DNA of 64,000 nucleotides from NCBI RefSeq assembly GCF_049243985.1, contig NC_135379.1:5275501-5339500 (forward strand). The letters run 5' to 3'. This DNA is from Paroedura picta (lineage: Eukaryota; Chordata; Lepidosauria; Squamata; Gekkonidae). Position numbers and translations under genes: made by a program. Under the pieces are notes generated by a model. It saw only the letters and a program-made list of their open reading frames with translations. It ran no database searches and had not been told where the DNA came from. Position 1 is the first letter of the stretch, and every line of letters starts with the position of its first letter. Shown piece by piece: positions 1-14,200 of this stretch.

Positions 1-641
1 AAATCTGCCTGAGATATGAAGATTACACTGCAGACAGCTTTCTTTTTGTACGCTTGCATTTGTATGACACTTTTCTTCCAATTGATTACCTAGAAGACTC
101 TGCTTCAAACCCTGCAACTGACCCGCAGTTATCTGTGAGTCAGTTGTGTGGGAAACCAGAGATGTTAATCCAGTTTATGAATGGGGTTATTCTACAACCA
201 ACCCCCCTCCCCCCATACAAACAACAAGGTTAGAAAAGCTTGTGGTTTTAATTGGCAAGCCTTCTGGGAAAGGTGGCATAAAAACAGGGCAAGTAGTAAT
301 AGTGTCAACAGTTCCAACTACATGGCCATGCGAATAGCAGCAGTGACCAGCTGCAATGGGTGGCAAGCACATTCACAAGTTTGCAGCATACACTGGACCG
401 CACATATCCCATTCCACCAACAGTGGCCCTCTCCTGTGGCACAAGGGGCCTTGCAACAGAGAGCCAGCAGCAGAAGGAAATGTTAGTTACCTAAATAGAG
501 CCAGGTGAACCAATGGAGGATTTCTCTTTGAAAGCTGCAGTTTACAAATGACAACTTAAATAGAAGGTACATGGAGGTCTCTCCCTTGATTGGATGAACT
601 TTGTAGGCTTACTGCTATAGCAGCCTCTCCTTCCTCTAAAG

Positions 642-753
642 TAGGGGTGGGCCAAACTCTGGCTCTCTGGATGTCCATGAATTACAATTCAAGCTAACTC
701 ATGGGAATTGTAGTTCATGGATATCTGGGGAGACACAGTTTGACCGCCCCCTG
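642..753. mobile_element. Palindromic hAT MITE, TSD ctctaaag
   Basis: Terminal inverted repeats of the family consensus CAGGGGTAGTCAAACTGCGG are present in decayed form. The 8-bp target duplication ctctaaag (634-641, 754-761) is exact. The inner part pairs as a hairpin around ttacaatt and aattgtag. Confidence 0.8.
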
Positions 754-972
754 CTCTAAAGGGATTACAGGCAACCTGAGTTGGTCAGAAGCAAAATCCA
801 TGAGAAAGAACAGCCCTCATTTCACCTGGTCCTAAGGAAAGGTGTCTGGTGGCTTCTTGTTCTTTGCTGCATCCCCCTCTACAAAGAGTAATTCAGGAAG
901 GCACTTTAAACAAGGGAGGTGGTACAGTGAGGCTTCAGACGACAAGGACTATAAAACAAAGCCCAGACAACT

Positions 973-1263
973 AGAAGAAGAAGAAGAAGAAGAAGAGTTG
1001 GTTCTTATATGCCACTTTTCCCTACCCAAAGGTGGCTCAAAGCGGCTTACAGTCACCTTCCCATTCGTCTCCCCACAACAGACACCCTGTGGGGTGGGTG
1101 AGGCTGAGAGAGCCCTGATATCACTGCCCGGTCAGAACAGTTTTATCAGTGCCGTGGCAAGCCCAAGGTCACCCAGCTGGTTGCATGTGGGGGAGCACAG
1201 AATCGAACCTGGCATGCCAGATTAGAAATCTGCACTCCTAACCACTAGGCCAAACTGGCTCTC
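973..1263 (-). mobile_element. tRNA-derived SINE with (CTT)n tail, antisense
   Basis: Read on the minus strand it starts gagagccagtttggcctagt, carries a B-box ggttcgattct, and ends in a CTT run (agaagaag on +). The 3' region aagccgctttgagccacc resembles LINE tails. The 127-residue + strand ORF over it is an artefact. Confidence 0.85.
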
Positions 1264-1734
1264 GGGCTATTGCTGCAGGCCACCATATATGAAGAGTCAT
1301 GGCTTTCCAAATCTTGTTTCTGGAAGACAAGAACTGCCGTGGTCTATCAAAGGTTAATTGGTTTATTTTGGCACAAAACTTTGTAGCCCAGAACCAGAGT
1401 TGTGAAGAAGTCTTGGAGACAGCTTTGCAAGGCGCCAATTAATGGGTATCCGACAGACCCCTGTAATTGGACCATTAAGCCTGGCATGAACACGAGAGAG
1501 GGACGCATTTTCCTAATGCAAAGGGGAAAAATACTCCATCCTGATTCGAACCCTGGAAGAACAATCAACGTGCCCTAAAGGAGTCCAAATCCTGCAGCGT
1601 CTTCCTCCAACTGTCTTTTGAGACTTGCTGTTTGAGTAAAACAGAGAAAACATTACATTTCTGTCACACATTTCTGGGACTAAACTAACAGTGCCGCTCA
1701 TGTTAATCAGCAGGCCCCGGGGTAAGAGAAAGTG

Positions 1735-2154
1735 CGCACTCAGGTTTGCAGCTATTTTATTTACAAGTATACATTTAACACAAAGAAACACTGATATCGA
1801 AGCCTAGTAAATAGTAGTGTAACAATATGTATCATCTGGATGATTATTCTAACCAAACTACACTGAAAAATTAATGCCAGTAAAATTCTTGGTCATAATA
1901 TTAAGAAATACAATATATAAATTGAAAATATGATTGCTTAAAATTTGAAAATGGAAGTGAAGCCTTTTTGTTTTTGTTTTTGCACAGGAGTCAAGAGTTT
2001 AACATAATCTGAAGGGAAAGTCTCCAACCGGCTGTGTATGGTTCGGGTGAAACAGAAGAAAAAGAAGCGGAGCTCTGCTGTGGAAGGGTGTGGGCAGTTG
2101 GGCTTCTGGGGGCCGAAAGACATTATTTCCCAGGGTTCGGCTGCAGCCGAGCGA
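1735..2154 (-). other. RHEB: RHEB 3' UTR with poly(A) signal
   Basis: AT-rich stretch following the RHEB stop on the minus strand. An AATAAA signal (tttatt on +) lies at 1756-1761, about 395 bases after the stop, so cleavage near 1735 is inferred. The sequence around the signal resembles the end of mammalian RHEB 3' UTRs as I recall them. A longer alternative UTR cannot be excluded. Confidence 0.75.
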
Positions 2155-2247
2155 TCACATCACGGAGCACGAAGACTTTCCTTGTGAAGATGCCCCGTCT
2201 ATTTTTTCCGCCTCCAAAATTATCCTCCTGAAAACATCCACAGCAGT
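2155..2247 (-). CDS. RHEB: RHEB coding exon 8 (C-terminus, CAAX box, stop)
   Basis: 93 bases encoding [20 protein letters not shown] and then [10 protein letters not shown] and TGA. The final CSVM is the farnesylation CAAX box that places RHEB on membranes; the preceding hypervariable tail differs slightly from human. The acceptor is CGTTCCAG. Confidence 0.97.
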   Translation of the reverse strand, partial: TAVDVFRRIILEAEKIDGASSQGKSSCSVM

Positions 2248-5200
2248 CTGGAACGGAAGAAGACAGGAGCCGTTGAGAGCCCCAAAGAAGGTTCTCAGCG
2301 GCTGCTGCAAACATTTTCACGCACATCGGGTTCTAGTTAGGCACCAGCTGTATTTGTTTGTTAAACCATGCAACTTAAGAGAAAAGCCGTCCTCCCTCCC
2401 CTCACCACCTTCCAAGTTTAGGATGCATTTTCAAAAGTGCTCCCCTTCCTGGTCTTCCCTGTCCTCACACGGCATTGCGGACGCCAGAACAAGAGGGTTG
2501 GTTAGGGGAAAAGTACCTGCCGCACATTTCTCCTTGGAGCTCCTCCAACTAAAGACTCAGATTTTAGAAAGGGGGGGGGGAAGCCTAGGAACTACTGCAA
2601 TCTTGCAACAGATTGTTATAATGTTATAGCACTACAGCCGTTCCCAGCGACTAAAACCTTGGCTAGCTCACAAACCTCCTTTCACAGATCACCGTTCACC
2701 AGAACTTGTTTTCAGCTGTCGCTCTCCATGAAAGGAGGTGGGATGTGTGGAGTGCACACGACAGGTGAGGTGGCAAGCCAGATTTGTGCATTGTCGTTAG
2801 GACAAGCATCTGAAAGGAAGCTTTGTGAGGACTGGCAATAAGCCAGCATGGGACACTGTTGCTTTGTTGCGGTGAAAGTGCTGTTCTTCTCCCAACCATT
2901 AGAGTAGTATGTGTTTAAAAATCTCACAAATATAAGACACCCTTCGTTGACCTAGTCTGGCCTGATACGTTTAGTGCTTTATTCAGTGCTTTCCGAGTTA
3001 GCAGAAAGAAGCACCCCTTTATGCCAGGACTGAGAAGGCTCAGCTTCCCAGGAATAGTATTTGCAACCCATGCTCATTCCAGTAAAAGCATATCATAGCA
3101 CCTCTTGTGGTCTTTCTCTGCTGTAGTTTTTTTCCCCCCTCATTGCAAATGCTGCCCTCCATTTTCCTTCCAAAACCACTTGCATTGAAACTTGCGAGGA
3201 TTTTCCAACACAGAAGGGAAGTCATGTGGAAAACTTATGCAATCAGCAACGAGGGAACACTGCCTTCCGCTTTAGTAATGACATGGGCCCAAATCATTAG
3301 CACGGAAAGACGGCCCCAACATTTGAAAGCTGGCGCATTAGAGGATCCAATGACTGCTTTTCGGTGTTCACTTTAGCAAGAGTTATTTCCCAACAAGGTG
3401 CAATTCTGAACTGGGCTTGCTTCCAGATCTGTTCCACTGGACTCAAAGCGGTCCCCTGAGCATCTTAAAAGGGCAATATGACAATTCACTGAACAGCGCC
3501 TTGTTAAATTCCAGATGTGTACTGTGTCTCATGTGCCATTTAAAAGCTAATTAAATCAAAAAGGTATTTGTCGCTAAAAAGCCGTTTCCCAAGCACAAGA
3601 ATGCAAAGGTAGGATCATTTGTACGTGGCTAATTAACTCAATATATTTTCAACACAAATTAAATTTGAGCTGAGACCTGAAGAAGGATGACACCTCTAAA
3701 AGGCAGAAGAAGCCCACTTGCATACCCCCAAACTAAAGTACTTTCCCAAGGGAATAGAGGCTGTCTTTTTGCCAAAAGCCCTCATTGGGTGGCTCTTCCT
3801 ACTTTGACGAATATCAGTCACGAATCACTCAGGTACCCCTTGGTGCTGCTGTCAAGCCAGGGAACTTTGACCCCTTTTTAAATTCTTTATGCCAAAGCTT
3901 AACATAAACCTAAACTACAGTGTTTTAAGCCCACAGTTTCATCCTTTTAAGATTACAGAGCTGCTTTGCAGCAGAAATTAGCTCAGAAGAGCCTAAGTCT
4001 GAGGGATAGAGGCCTAATATACTGTGGAAATGTCATGATAAAAGTTTCTGCTTATCTGGGGGAACGTGGTAATGCTCAAAGCTCCATTGAATACTACCTC
4101 CAGGTGGTACCCACTATGTAAAACTGGTCTGGCACTAGCAAGTGTGTGAAAAAAGACACACCCCCAGCAGACACACCATTTCTCAATGGGTCTAAAGGAC
4201 CATGCAAAAAATGCCTATTTTTCGTGGTCTGTAGTGCTTGTACAAAAGCCCAAGTGCCTGAAGTTCTACTGCATGGTGATATATCCACAGTGCTCTTAAA
4301 ATCAAGGGGCAACAAAAGGGCTGCAGCTCCATCTCCCCATCCCCTTCTACGACCTGACAGGATACTCAGAGATCTCTGTGCTGTTTCGGCTACGACTCAA
4401 AGTCCATTTTTTACCTGATTTTCCTTAGCAGACGATTCCAAGAAGGCTGCGTTCCAGGACTCTGCTAAAGCTTTCCCTTCTTCATAGCTGATCACCCTGG
4501 GGGAGGGAGGGGAGGAGGAAGAGAACCCAAAACAGAGGGTGACTGATAGTAAAGCAGGAAGAAACAAGAGCTGATGGGCAATCCAACCATCTGACAGTTC
4601 CGAGAACGCCAGATAGTTGGACATGCAAAACTGTGACAATTTTTATATTAACAAGATTTTAATCGTTGGTTTTGCAGCTGCTCATTTCCGTTTGAGAGAG
4701 AGGTCTAGTCTTTAACTGATCTTCCCCCTCCCCCGTTATTCGGATACTCTTCTGGGGTGCCTGTAACAATTAACTCACTTTGTCCATTGCCACAAATCCG
4801 CATTTCATTTTAAATGTAAACAAGTGTCATTTTGTACCGGTTAGGGGGAATGGTAGAAGGTTCAGTGCTTTCTTGTGGTGTTGGCTCATTGTGACTCAAA
4901 TCAAGAAGCAATCTGAACCCCATTTTTTAAAAAAAGCTTATCATTTTAGCAACTGCTAGCATAGAGATGTGCACACATATTGAAACAACTGGCAGGCGCG
5001 CCAGTTGGACTGTACAAGGACGGCAAAGACAGGCGATAATTCTGCGATTTTTTTTCTTTAAATGCAAGGACTTTTGAAGCTCCCTTAGAATGTAAAGGCA
5101 GGATCACAGGCAGCACATCTGTCAACCAGAACTCCTCTGCAGGGCCAGAACAAGCTAAAGAGCTCAGGAAACTGCTGTTTCTGGGGATTAGTGCCCAAGA

Positions 5201-8200
5201 AGACAGGTAAGAAGGCCTAAGAAAAGGTAAAGAACAGGGACTACGGGGGAAGAAAGAATACAAAAATCAGAGAAACCTCAGAAAGTGAGGGCTTACTCCA
5301 AAACAAACTGGGAAAGAATGAAAATTAGAGCTCGGATTTGAGGCTGGCTGTTTGATCCAATATGGTTGAACAGTCAAATATTTAAAAGCATTAATTTTTT
5401 ACTATTGCAACAGAGAAACCCTGCGCTGTTATGAAACTTATTATTTGTGAAGAGGCAAAAATTAACTGATGTGTTCTTAGCATTTGACATTTGAAGGGAG
5501 AACATTCCATACCGTTCCATGTGCAGGTCTTTCTTATTTCCCACCAACATAATGGGGATCCTGTGGAAAAGAAAAACACAAACATCTTTCAGGACCGATG
5601 CCACGGTGTAGGGAAGTTAACACGATAGCAAAATGAAACATGGAATGAAATGAGAGCGTTACTACTTACTGCACTTTTCCCACCATATCCAATAACTTGC
5701 CATGGATAACTTTTATCACTTCAAAACTGGAAAAAAATAAAAGGATGACATCACACACGCCCTCCAGAGTTGTAACCCCCTAACATTTTTTTTACACAGC
5801 CCACACATAATTTTACAGGATCAGAGCTGCCAAGAAACAATGCCACTTGTCCTTCGTTTCACCCCCGAGATAATTATGCTTCCTAACTGAAAACTTAAAA
5901 GGTTTATACAAACCGATGGGCAGAAGACCCCAGACAAAAGAGTATCTTGTTACGTAAGACAGCTACTTTGTGGTACACTCTGTGGCCGGTGGTGCTGATG
6001 GTCACAAGTACAGGTGGTGTTTAAAAACACATTGGACGCATTTTAGGGAGAGACAGCCCGTCAACAAACAGCTATCAGCCACGATCGCTAAATGGAACCT
6101 CCATGCTCAGACGCAGTGGCCCTTGAATAATAAGCAGCAACAGCGCTTGGGAGCACACAGGCAGTGGAAGGCTTTAGCTTCTCCTGGGCTTTTGGGCCTT
6201 CAAGTTGGCTATGGCAGCAAAAAGGATGCCAGAAGAGATGGAGCACTGATCTGATCAGGAAGGGCCCCACTTCTGTTCTGCGAGGAGGTGAGTCCTGGCC
6301 TTGAAAACTTTTAGGAGCTTTTAAGGGAGGGCAGGAGCTTTCTTGCTAGATTGGGAGGGAGGTTTGTGATCTAATTGTTTTAATTATATACTGTGAGGTC
6401 ACTGTGAGCCATCAGGAAAGGTGGGATATGCACATATAAATAAATGACTAAGAGCAAACAAAAAACAGAAACCTGCCCATGACCAGCAAAAGCCTAGCTG
6501 AGGTGGTGTTGAGAGTTTGATTATTTTAGGCCAGGGGTAGTAAAAAACTGCAGCCCTCCAGATGTCCATGGACTACAATTCCCATGCCTCATGGGAATTG
6601 TAGTCCATGGACATCTGGAGGGCCTCAGTTTGTCTAACCCTGTTTTAGGCAATAAGGTTGTAAGATTGATTATTAGATGCCACAACAACCAGATCTTCCA
6701 TCAGAAAACTAGGGTATGGGAGCTGTTTCAAAACCAACAGACTGCTATAGGACAGAAAGCTCCCTACACAGTGAAGTACAATGCAGACACATTGTTACAC
6801 AACCCTGTGGGAAATTCCCTTGTGCGAGCCTGGCGGAAATGGAGGCGAGCTGCACGGCTGCCGTGTGGCCACGTCAGGTGGTTCTACAAAGGACGAAAGC
6901 TGCACCACGGCTAGCTTGCCAGGTCAAAGGGATCAGGACTTCCATTTGTGGCATGGGGAAAATAAACGGACAGACAAAAAGGAGGACGGCCCTTGCTGTG
7001 CGCTGATAAATCATGGAAATGGAGGAGGTGAACAAGCCTTGACAAGCAGTGCACTGTACTGCAAGCGACAAACAGCAGCCGACCAAAATGTTAAAAAGCC
7101 CATTTCCTTTCATTATTCGACATGAAATGAAGTTCACGAGAAAGTCATCAAAGCAGGTGCAGCTGAAGTACAGCCTCCATCTCAATAATCCCCAGCAATT
7201 GATGAAGGAGATAGAGCAGGGGTAGTCAAACTGAGGCCCTTCAGATGTCCGTGGACTACAATTCCCATGAGCCCCTGCCAGTAAATGCTGGCAGGGTTTC
7301 ATGGGAATTGTAGTCCATGGACATCTGGAGGGCCGCAGTTTGACTACCCCTGAGATAGAGGCTGAGCTTCATGCGAGTGCTGCTTCTTGGTATGGGGATA
7401 GTTACACGGAAAATACAAAGGAAGGGATTCAAAGGGACCACCATGAGAACACTGGGCCTTTTGAGGTATCTTGTCCCAACACAGCTTCTCTCATGTCTCC
7501 CCCCTTCCCCCAGTTACTCCTGAAGGTCAACCTCTGGAGCAGCATCCAATCCAGCATGAGGGTTTGCGATTGAAAGCAAGTATCAAGGGCCTCATGCATG
7601 TGCAGAAATGCTCCAGAAGCCCACCCACCATTCTTTTGATCCTGTCATTCCCTAGCAAGCAAACTGTTATACACAAAGCTGGGGGGGGGGAGTCTTAACA
7701 TCTGGGCAGGAAGACAACCAAATGTCAAAAGAAAATTCTGATCAGCCTAGAACAACATGCCCCCTCCTCCGCCAATGAGGGAAGGACAGCTATGACACTT
7801 GACACCCATTGGAGTTAGATATCGGAGAAAGCCCCCTAAAGTTACTTCTAAAAAATTCTAGTATGGAGATCTACATTAGCACATCTGCGTTCAAATCAAG
7901 AGATTAGGCCTTGTACAGACCACCTCCCTCCCAATCTATTTTAGACTCAGAAATGTAATGGGAGGTCCGTGATTGACAACAGAAAATGGAACCCGGGGGC
8001 GGAGGGGGGAGGTCAGGCAACTGCCAGAAAGCCCACAAAACAGCGCCAGACTCGCTCATGAATTCAGGATCCATCTACATATTCACGCTTCCTCGTCTGT
8101 TGGGACAAGGACTTTGTACCACATGCAGAATGGGGTTTGGGGCCTCCAGCTGGACTCTGGCTCTGTTCGCAACTGCTGCTCGCAGGGGGAAAAGGCTTTT

Positions 8201-11200
8201 GTGCCCCCCTAGCTGTTTTTGGATCTGTACCCCACCCCAGGGAGCTGCTGTGAACTCCAATGTTAAACTTACGGATAACCAGAGCCCAAAGCAGCTCTGT
8301 GGGGCGGCCTGAGGACATGTGAACAGAAGAAGGGGGGGGGGGGATGCTGAGGCTGCTTTCCCCCACTGCAGACAGACAAAAGCTGGCATGGAACTCCCCG
8401 GGCGCAGGTGACGCAAGGTCTTTGTGTGGCTCCTGAACGAATGCGAGGACTTTGTACGGTGCAGGCTGAACCACAGCGCGGCTTAAGCCATGGGTCAGGT
8501 ACTCAAAAACCAGACGTCTACTTTGTGCCTAGTAGGTGAAAGGTGAAGCTGCAGCAAGCAAGACTGGAGATCCTATTGTCGTGGGATTAAGAGACTGTAA
8601 TGATGGTAATCTCCAGAAGTCACGAGCACTGCCCTTGACGTTCACTGAGGCTTGTGGCTTTATTACAAAAATGGGAGTGTTAACAACTTTGGCCAGGGGG
8701 GGGGAGGGGAGGGAGTCCAAAGAAACGTTGCTCCTAAAAGGACGGCCTGTACCTCAAAGCTGTCGGCATGTTAACTCTGAAGCATTTTAAATGGTAGAAG
8801 CAATTTTTAAAAATTAGATTGCAAAGTTTAGCGAGTTTGCTCGAGGGGACTATTTTTAAACTGTCTTTTTGCAAAAGCCAATGATTTCCTATCCACCCTG
8901 CAGCAAAAGGACGCACACACAAACACACACACACGACAAAGTGTTAATTGAGCCCCCTAGTGCAGAGCATGGAGCTCAAGCCATGGAAATTTCCGAGGCA
9001 CAAGAATGTCTCGGTGGTAGCTCAGGAGCCAAGGCCCGTCTCCTGATTAAGCTCTTGGCCTCTGCTGCCCCATCATAGCCTTCCCACAGAAAATGCCCCC
9101 AGTAAGGGGATCTCTGTTAAGAGTCTTAAACGGTGCAATGCAAGATGCATCAAGGATCTCACTTTACGCAGACCACTGGGCAGAGGCGGGCAAGCAGCAC
9201 CACCAGTCAGCTGTGCATGAGGAGGCAAGTTAGAGGCAAGAGACCCCATACTCCCTTCACCAGCCTCCCTGCCCACTGGAGCAGACTATAGGCAATCAAT
9301 CTATCAGTATCTGCCTTGAAAGGCTGTCAAGTGTTTCTTTTTCAGCAGGAGGTAAGGGCCAGGTTCGACCCTGCTGAATATTCAACCTTGCTGCATGTTC
9401 TTTATCTTCAGTTTTGAGGTTCTTTTGGCAATGAGGTGCATACGCTCCGATCCAACCTGCAAGGTTCGTGGCAGAGTCCTGCACCATGCTGAGGTGGTAT
9501 TTCGTCAGATGAATGTGACCGCATGAATGCAGTCAGAAACCGAGGAGCGGCTAATGGCCAGAATGCAGGATGTTATCGTATTAGCAATCCAGAGCAGGAT
9601 GCACATGGGACATGCCTTGAAAGCTCCCTGGGGACGCCCACAGTCAACTGTGACTAGACCGTGCTTTCCACCAACAACCAGATATGCTGCTTCAGGAAGT
9701 TTCCCAATTCTCAAAATGCCAGAAATAAGCACAGCAGACAGGATGGGCTGCACAGGTGAACTGGAATCCTATGTCATTCCTGGGTGAAACTTTCCGCACA
9801 ACCTCAAGCTGAACAGGTGGTCCTTCGTTTTCTACATTACTACAGTGGGACGGAAGCCTGGAAGAGCACAAACATTGCCAAAGTAGGAGGCATGGCTTAC
9901 CTTTTTATTGATGTGACTGAATAGACAAGAATGTAACCATTAATATCTATGGAGTAGGTTTGAGGAAATATTGAGTATTCATCCTGTGGGGAGATAAAGC
10001 TGTGCTTTAATGTTCAGAAGCAACATGAGTTTACAAGATTATGATTTTGAAAAACTGGGTAAGGATTAACCATGTTTAATTTTACATTGTTGACAAGCTG
10101 TTCATGTATGGGCCTGCACTGACACCGTCTGTATTCTCTGCCCTGCATTCCAGGGAATTCCTCACATAACTCAAGTATTACGATGCCTGTACAGAGGCCA
10201 AAAAAGTAGAAACAATTCCAGAAAGCATGCAAGGCAAATTCACATTTCACTGGATATACTGACATGCATGATACATTTACATAACAATTTAAGTTGGTAA
10301 GAAAACCATTACATTCTAAGTATTAAATGATTCTTTGTTGCTACTCCACTCAGGGGTAGCCAAATGGTGGCTCTCCAGATGTTCGTAGATGACCATTATC
10401 ATGAGCCCCTGTCAGCATGGCCAATTGGCAGGGCTTCATGGAAATTGTAGTCCACAAAACAAACAAACAAAAAACTGGAGAGCCACAGTTTGGCCACTCC
10501 TATTTACTTCACGTGGCTCAAGCGGAAAGCCCTTGAAGAATTACTGTTACGGATTGAATCAGCTGGAATCCTGCCCCCCCCCCATCTCCTCTGCTAGTCT
10601 GTAAGCACTCAGAGGTATGAGCAAGCTGAGTTCCCCTCACTGCCCATTACAGACTCAGATGCACGTAACATGTCATGGCCCTGAAGCATATTCAGCTCAA
10701 AGACAGTCATGGTTGAGCAGAGCAGCCTCTGGACCCCAAGGCAGCCTTTGCCTCACACACAGGATTTCTCCTCTGGACCGACACTTCCCAGATCCTCTCG
10801 AAGCCTGGGAAGGGGCCTGGTGGAAAAGAAACAGGGAAGGCCATCATCTCAGGAGAGGGACAGCCCTGACCGTGGGGAACACAGGAAACCCTGCATAGAG
10901 CAGCTGCTTTCAGGGGGCGCCATTCCTGCACCCAAAGGTGGGGTATGTCTAACTTAAGGGTGGGTGGATGGGGTCAGGTATTAAAATAGTGGTAAGAATC
11001 TAGTCAAGTGAGTTGTATTATATATAAAAAATGAGTTTTCTTTTCATGGGGTTTTGCCTCATGTGTTTACAGCACATCCTGTGTTGATCTGCTCTGCTGG
11101 TTTAAGTGTTTGCTTACTTCAGCTATCGTTAACAGTATTTGTTTAATCCACTTGTTGGTTAATTCTGCACTGGTTCTTCACACTACAAACAGGGCCATGC

Positions 11201-14200
11201 TCAATCACTGTTCCATTCATCTGTTTATACTTAAAACCCTTAAAACATATGCAGCTCTATTGATATTTCCGTGCGTGTGTGTGTGTTTCTTTCCCTGGGA
11301 TGCAAAGCCCACAGGGGCATAACAAAACCCTTAACTTTTATTTATGGTTCCAAGATAAAATTGAACACAATAAGGCAGATGTTATAATGTTACCTTTCCG
11401 ATTTGAACTTTTAAACTGTTTCCCTATTCCTACAATTGGGATCCTTTGTTGCAAATTGACTCTTCAGTCAGCTCTAAGCAGCATTTCTCCAGTTTCACTT
11501 AGCCCAGGGGTAGTCAAACTGCGGCCCTCCAGATGTCCATGGACTACAATTCCCAGAAGCCCCTGCCAGCATTTGCAGACTGGGAGTCTTCAAACAAAGG
11601 TTGGATACACACTTTTGTGGACTACAATGGAGGGCCGCAGTTTGACTACCCCTGCCAGTCACTTTCCCTCTCTCATCTCCTAGCCACACTTTCATGCGGC
11701 TTTTCATGTCATGCGACATTTTTGAGCCACATAAGACAATTTACTGGAAAGGCTGCCGGGGCTATGGAGGTCACTTACCTGGCCGGCTGTGTCGACAACC
11801 TGAAGATGATATTCTTGTCCATTTACAGTAATCAGCTTCGTAAATGCTGCATAAACGAGATAAGGAGCAATTTTACATGTGCGTATCCAACCGGTCATTA
11901 AATGGGACATATCTCTGGCATCACAGAAAAGATGAACTGTTTTCCACTATGAAATCATTTCATCATTCCATTGCTAAGCATTCAGTTTTACAACTTCTCA
12001 AACCTATACAAGGCTCGGAATGACCATCGACATTACATTTGAACGTATGAGGCACAAAGGACCGTTGAAATCAGACAGATTGTCCAAGTAATTAGTTTAC
12101 TCTTACTAAAAGTACTCTTAGCTCTCTAGCTGGAAGAACACCCTGTACTACTAGGTGACAAACTGACCTAGAATGGTTCAACTGCACATGATTGAATGCC
12201 AACACAAAGAAGGATGATGTCAAATAGCTATCTTTCCATCTCTAATATATCTATATCTCTATATATCCACACACACACAAAGAGTTTTTCGCAGTGTATT
12301 TACTTGTGGTGCACTGTAGTTAACATTGTGCAAATATTTTTTGGGGGGGGATACCTGTGGATGTATGCATCGTTTGACTAGATTAGAAGATTGTTAGAAT
12401 TTGACAAGTGACAGCAGCTTCCCTGGACAGCTTGATGTCATGGTTTAGAGTGGTGGCCTCTAATCTGGAGAATTGGGTTGGATTCTCCACTCTTCCACAT
12501 GCAGCCAGCTGTGTTACCCTGGGCCAGCTGCAGTTCTCTCAGAGCTCTCTCATCCCCACCTACCTTACAAGGTGTCTGTTGTAGGGAGGGGAAGGGAAGG
12601 TGATTGTAAGCTGCCTTGAGACTCCTTTAGGTAGTAAAAAGTGGGGGGAACAAAAAACAGCTCTTTTTCTGCTGATGAACTATGTCAGCCATGAATTCAA
12701 GCTGCCTTCAAATCTGCATCATTCAGACTGGTGGGAGCAAGGAGATAAATGTTCTTCACCAGTGTTGTTCACAGGCCTACCAGAGTGCAGTTTGGGCCAC
12801 CTCGTTGCCAAAGTCTTACTCATTCTGAACAGCCTTAAAAGACCAGGTGCGAGATACCTGAGGGAACACCTTCTCCCACGCATACTCTACTGTACAGAAA
12901 CTGAGCAGCACAAATTAACATCAAACAATCACTAATTTTGTGGTAGTGAATAATGGCCAGGAAGGAATTTCCCAGTACAGATCCAAGATTGTGAAACAGC
13001 CTCACGCAAGAAATCTACCAGATCTGGGAAGCTTGGTCTGTTATGTGGGACAATGTTCTTTTAACCAAAACTAGATTTCCTTGCTGAATCTGTCACTACT
13101 GTTTGATATTATCTGACTGTCTTCATGGTTACTCTTTTAACATCTCTCTATTACCCTTTTTTCTCACCCTATTCTCAAAGGAGTTCAAAGTAGTATACAT
13201 GCTTGTTCCCACTCACATTTTATTCTCATGACAATCTGGTCAGATATGTTAGGCTGACTGGCTCACGGCCATTCAGTGACCTCCATGACTGTGGGGATCT
13301 GAACTAGAGTTTCTTTAGAGTTATTTCAACATCCTGATGACTGGTTCTTCCCCATTTTGGGATTATTTCATTGAAACAAATGTTACAAACCTTCCTAAAT
13401 GAACACAACTAGTTTAAAAGATCATAGCCTTCATTATTTTAGTCCAACCTGATCATGAAGCATTGCCTTTTCTAGCCCCCTCATTGGCTATCGTACGCTG
13501 CACTTTTAAAATCGTAATCAAGACAGAACACTCGATGTGAGAATATTCTTCTTAAGGAATTGGACAGACTACAAGGTGACATTAACCCTTTATTGCTGAA
13601 ATGTAGGCCAAGGCTAATAAAGGGACAGGAAAAACTTTCCCAACAGATAGTTGGGAAAAACACACAGTTTTGCATCTTCAATCTCCACATTCAACATTTG
13701 GAATTTCTTTAAAAAATCTCAGGATCTAGGAGACTTGCTATCAGTGCTGACAGAACTCAGCTAACCAAAACTGGGAGTCTTCAAATAAAGGTTGGATACA
13801 CACTTTTCTTGGATGCTTTGGGCTGATCCTACGTTGAGCAGGGGGTTGGACTAGATGGCCTGTATGGCCCCTTCCAACTCTATGATTCTGTGATTCTGTG
13901 ACTTTGGGCTACTACAAAGCAGCTTCATGAATTCAGCTCAACAAGATTCCTCTACTACTGTAGAGTGGAGCAGTTCTCAGTGATGTTAATATATTTCTAC
14001 CTAGTTGAATGCTTTTCCAAATATATAAATCATAATGTACCTGTAAACTAGAGCCACTAGAGGCCCCCTCCTTCACAAACCGCACCCTGCAGATGAAGAA
14101 CTGCTCCACGGTGCAGTGTTAATCATTAAAAAATGTTAAATGTTCTACTGTTCAATGTTATGCCATTAGTAATGTTATGCATTCACAATTGTGATGCTTT

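Larger units (their letters stand above)
1..1734. other. Region downstream of RHEB
   Basis: It holds one hAT MITE (642-753) and one antisense tRNA-derived SINE (973-1263). The ORFs at 146-486 and 842-1225 are chance or SINE-derived. No gene is seen. Confidence 0.7.
5727..9900 (-). other. RHEB: RHEB intron 4
   Basis: 4.2-kb intron with two palindromic hAT MITEs (6532-6642, 7217-7352), several G runs (7681, 8331, 8697) and a short CA repeat near 8918. Nothing else recognised. Confidence 0.8.
9984..11778 (-). other. RHEB: RHEB intron 3
   Basis: 1.8-kb intron with a decayed MITE (10351-10501), a rearranged MITE with embedded CR1 sequence (11505-11654) and a short GT repeat near 11275. Confidence 0.8.

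Noticed and set aside
842-1225. 127-residue + strand ORF with a poly-Glu run
   Set aside because: It reads the CTT tail and body of an antisense SINE.
973-1263. A tRNA gene
   Set aside because: Only the promoter boxes of a tRNA-derived SINE are kept; no cloverleaf.
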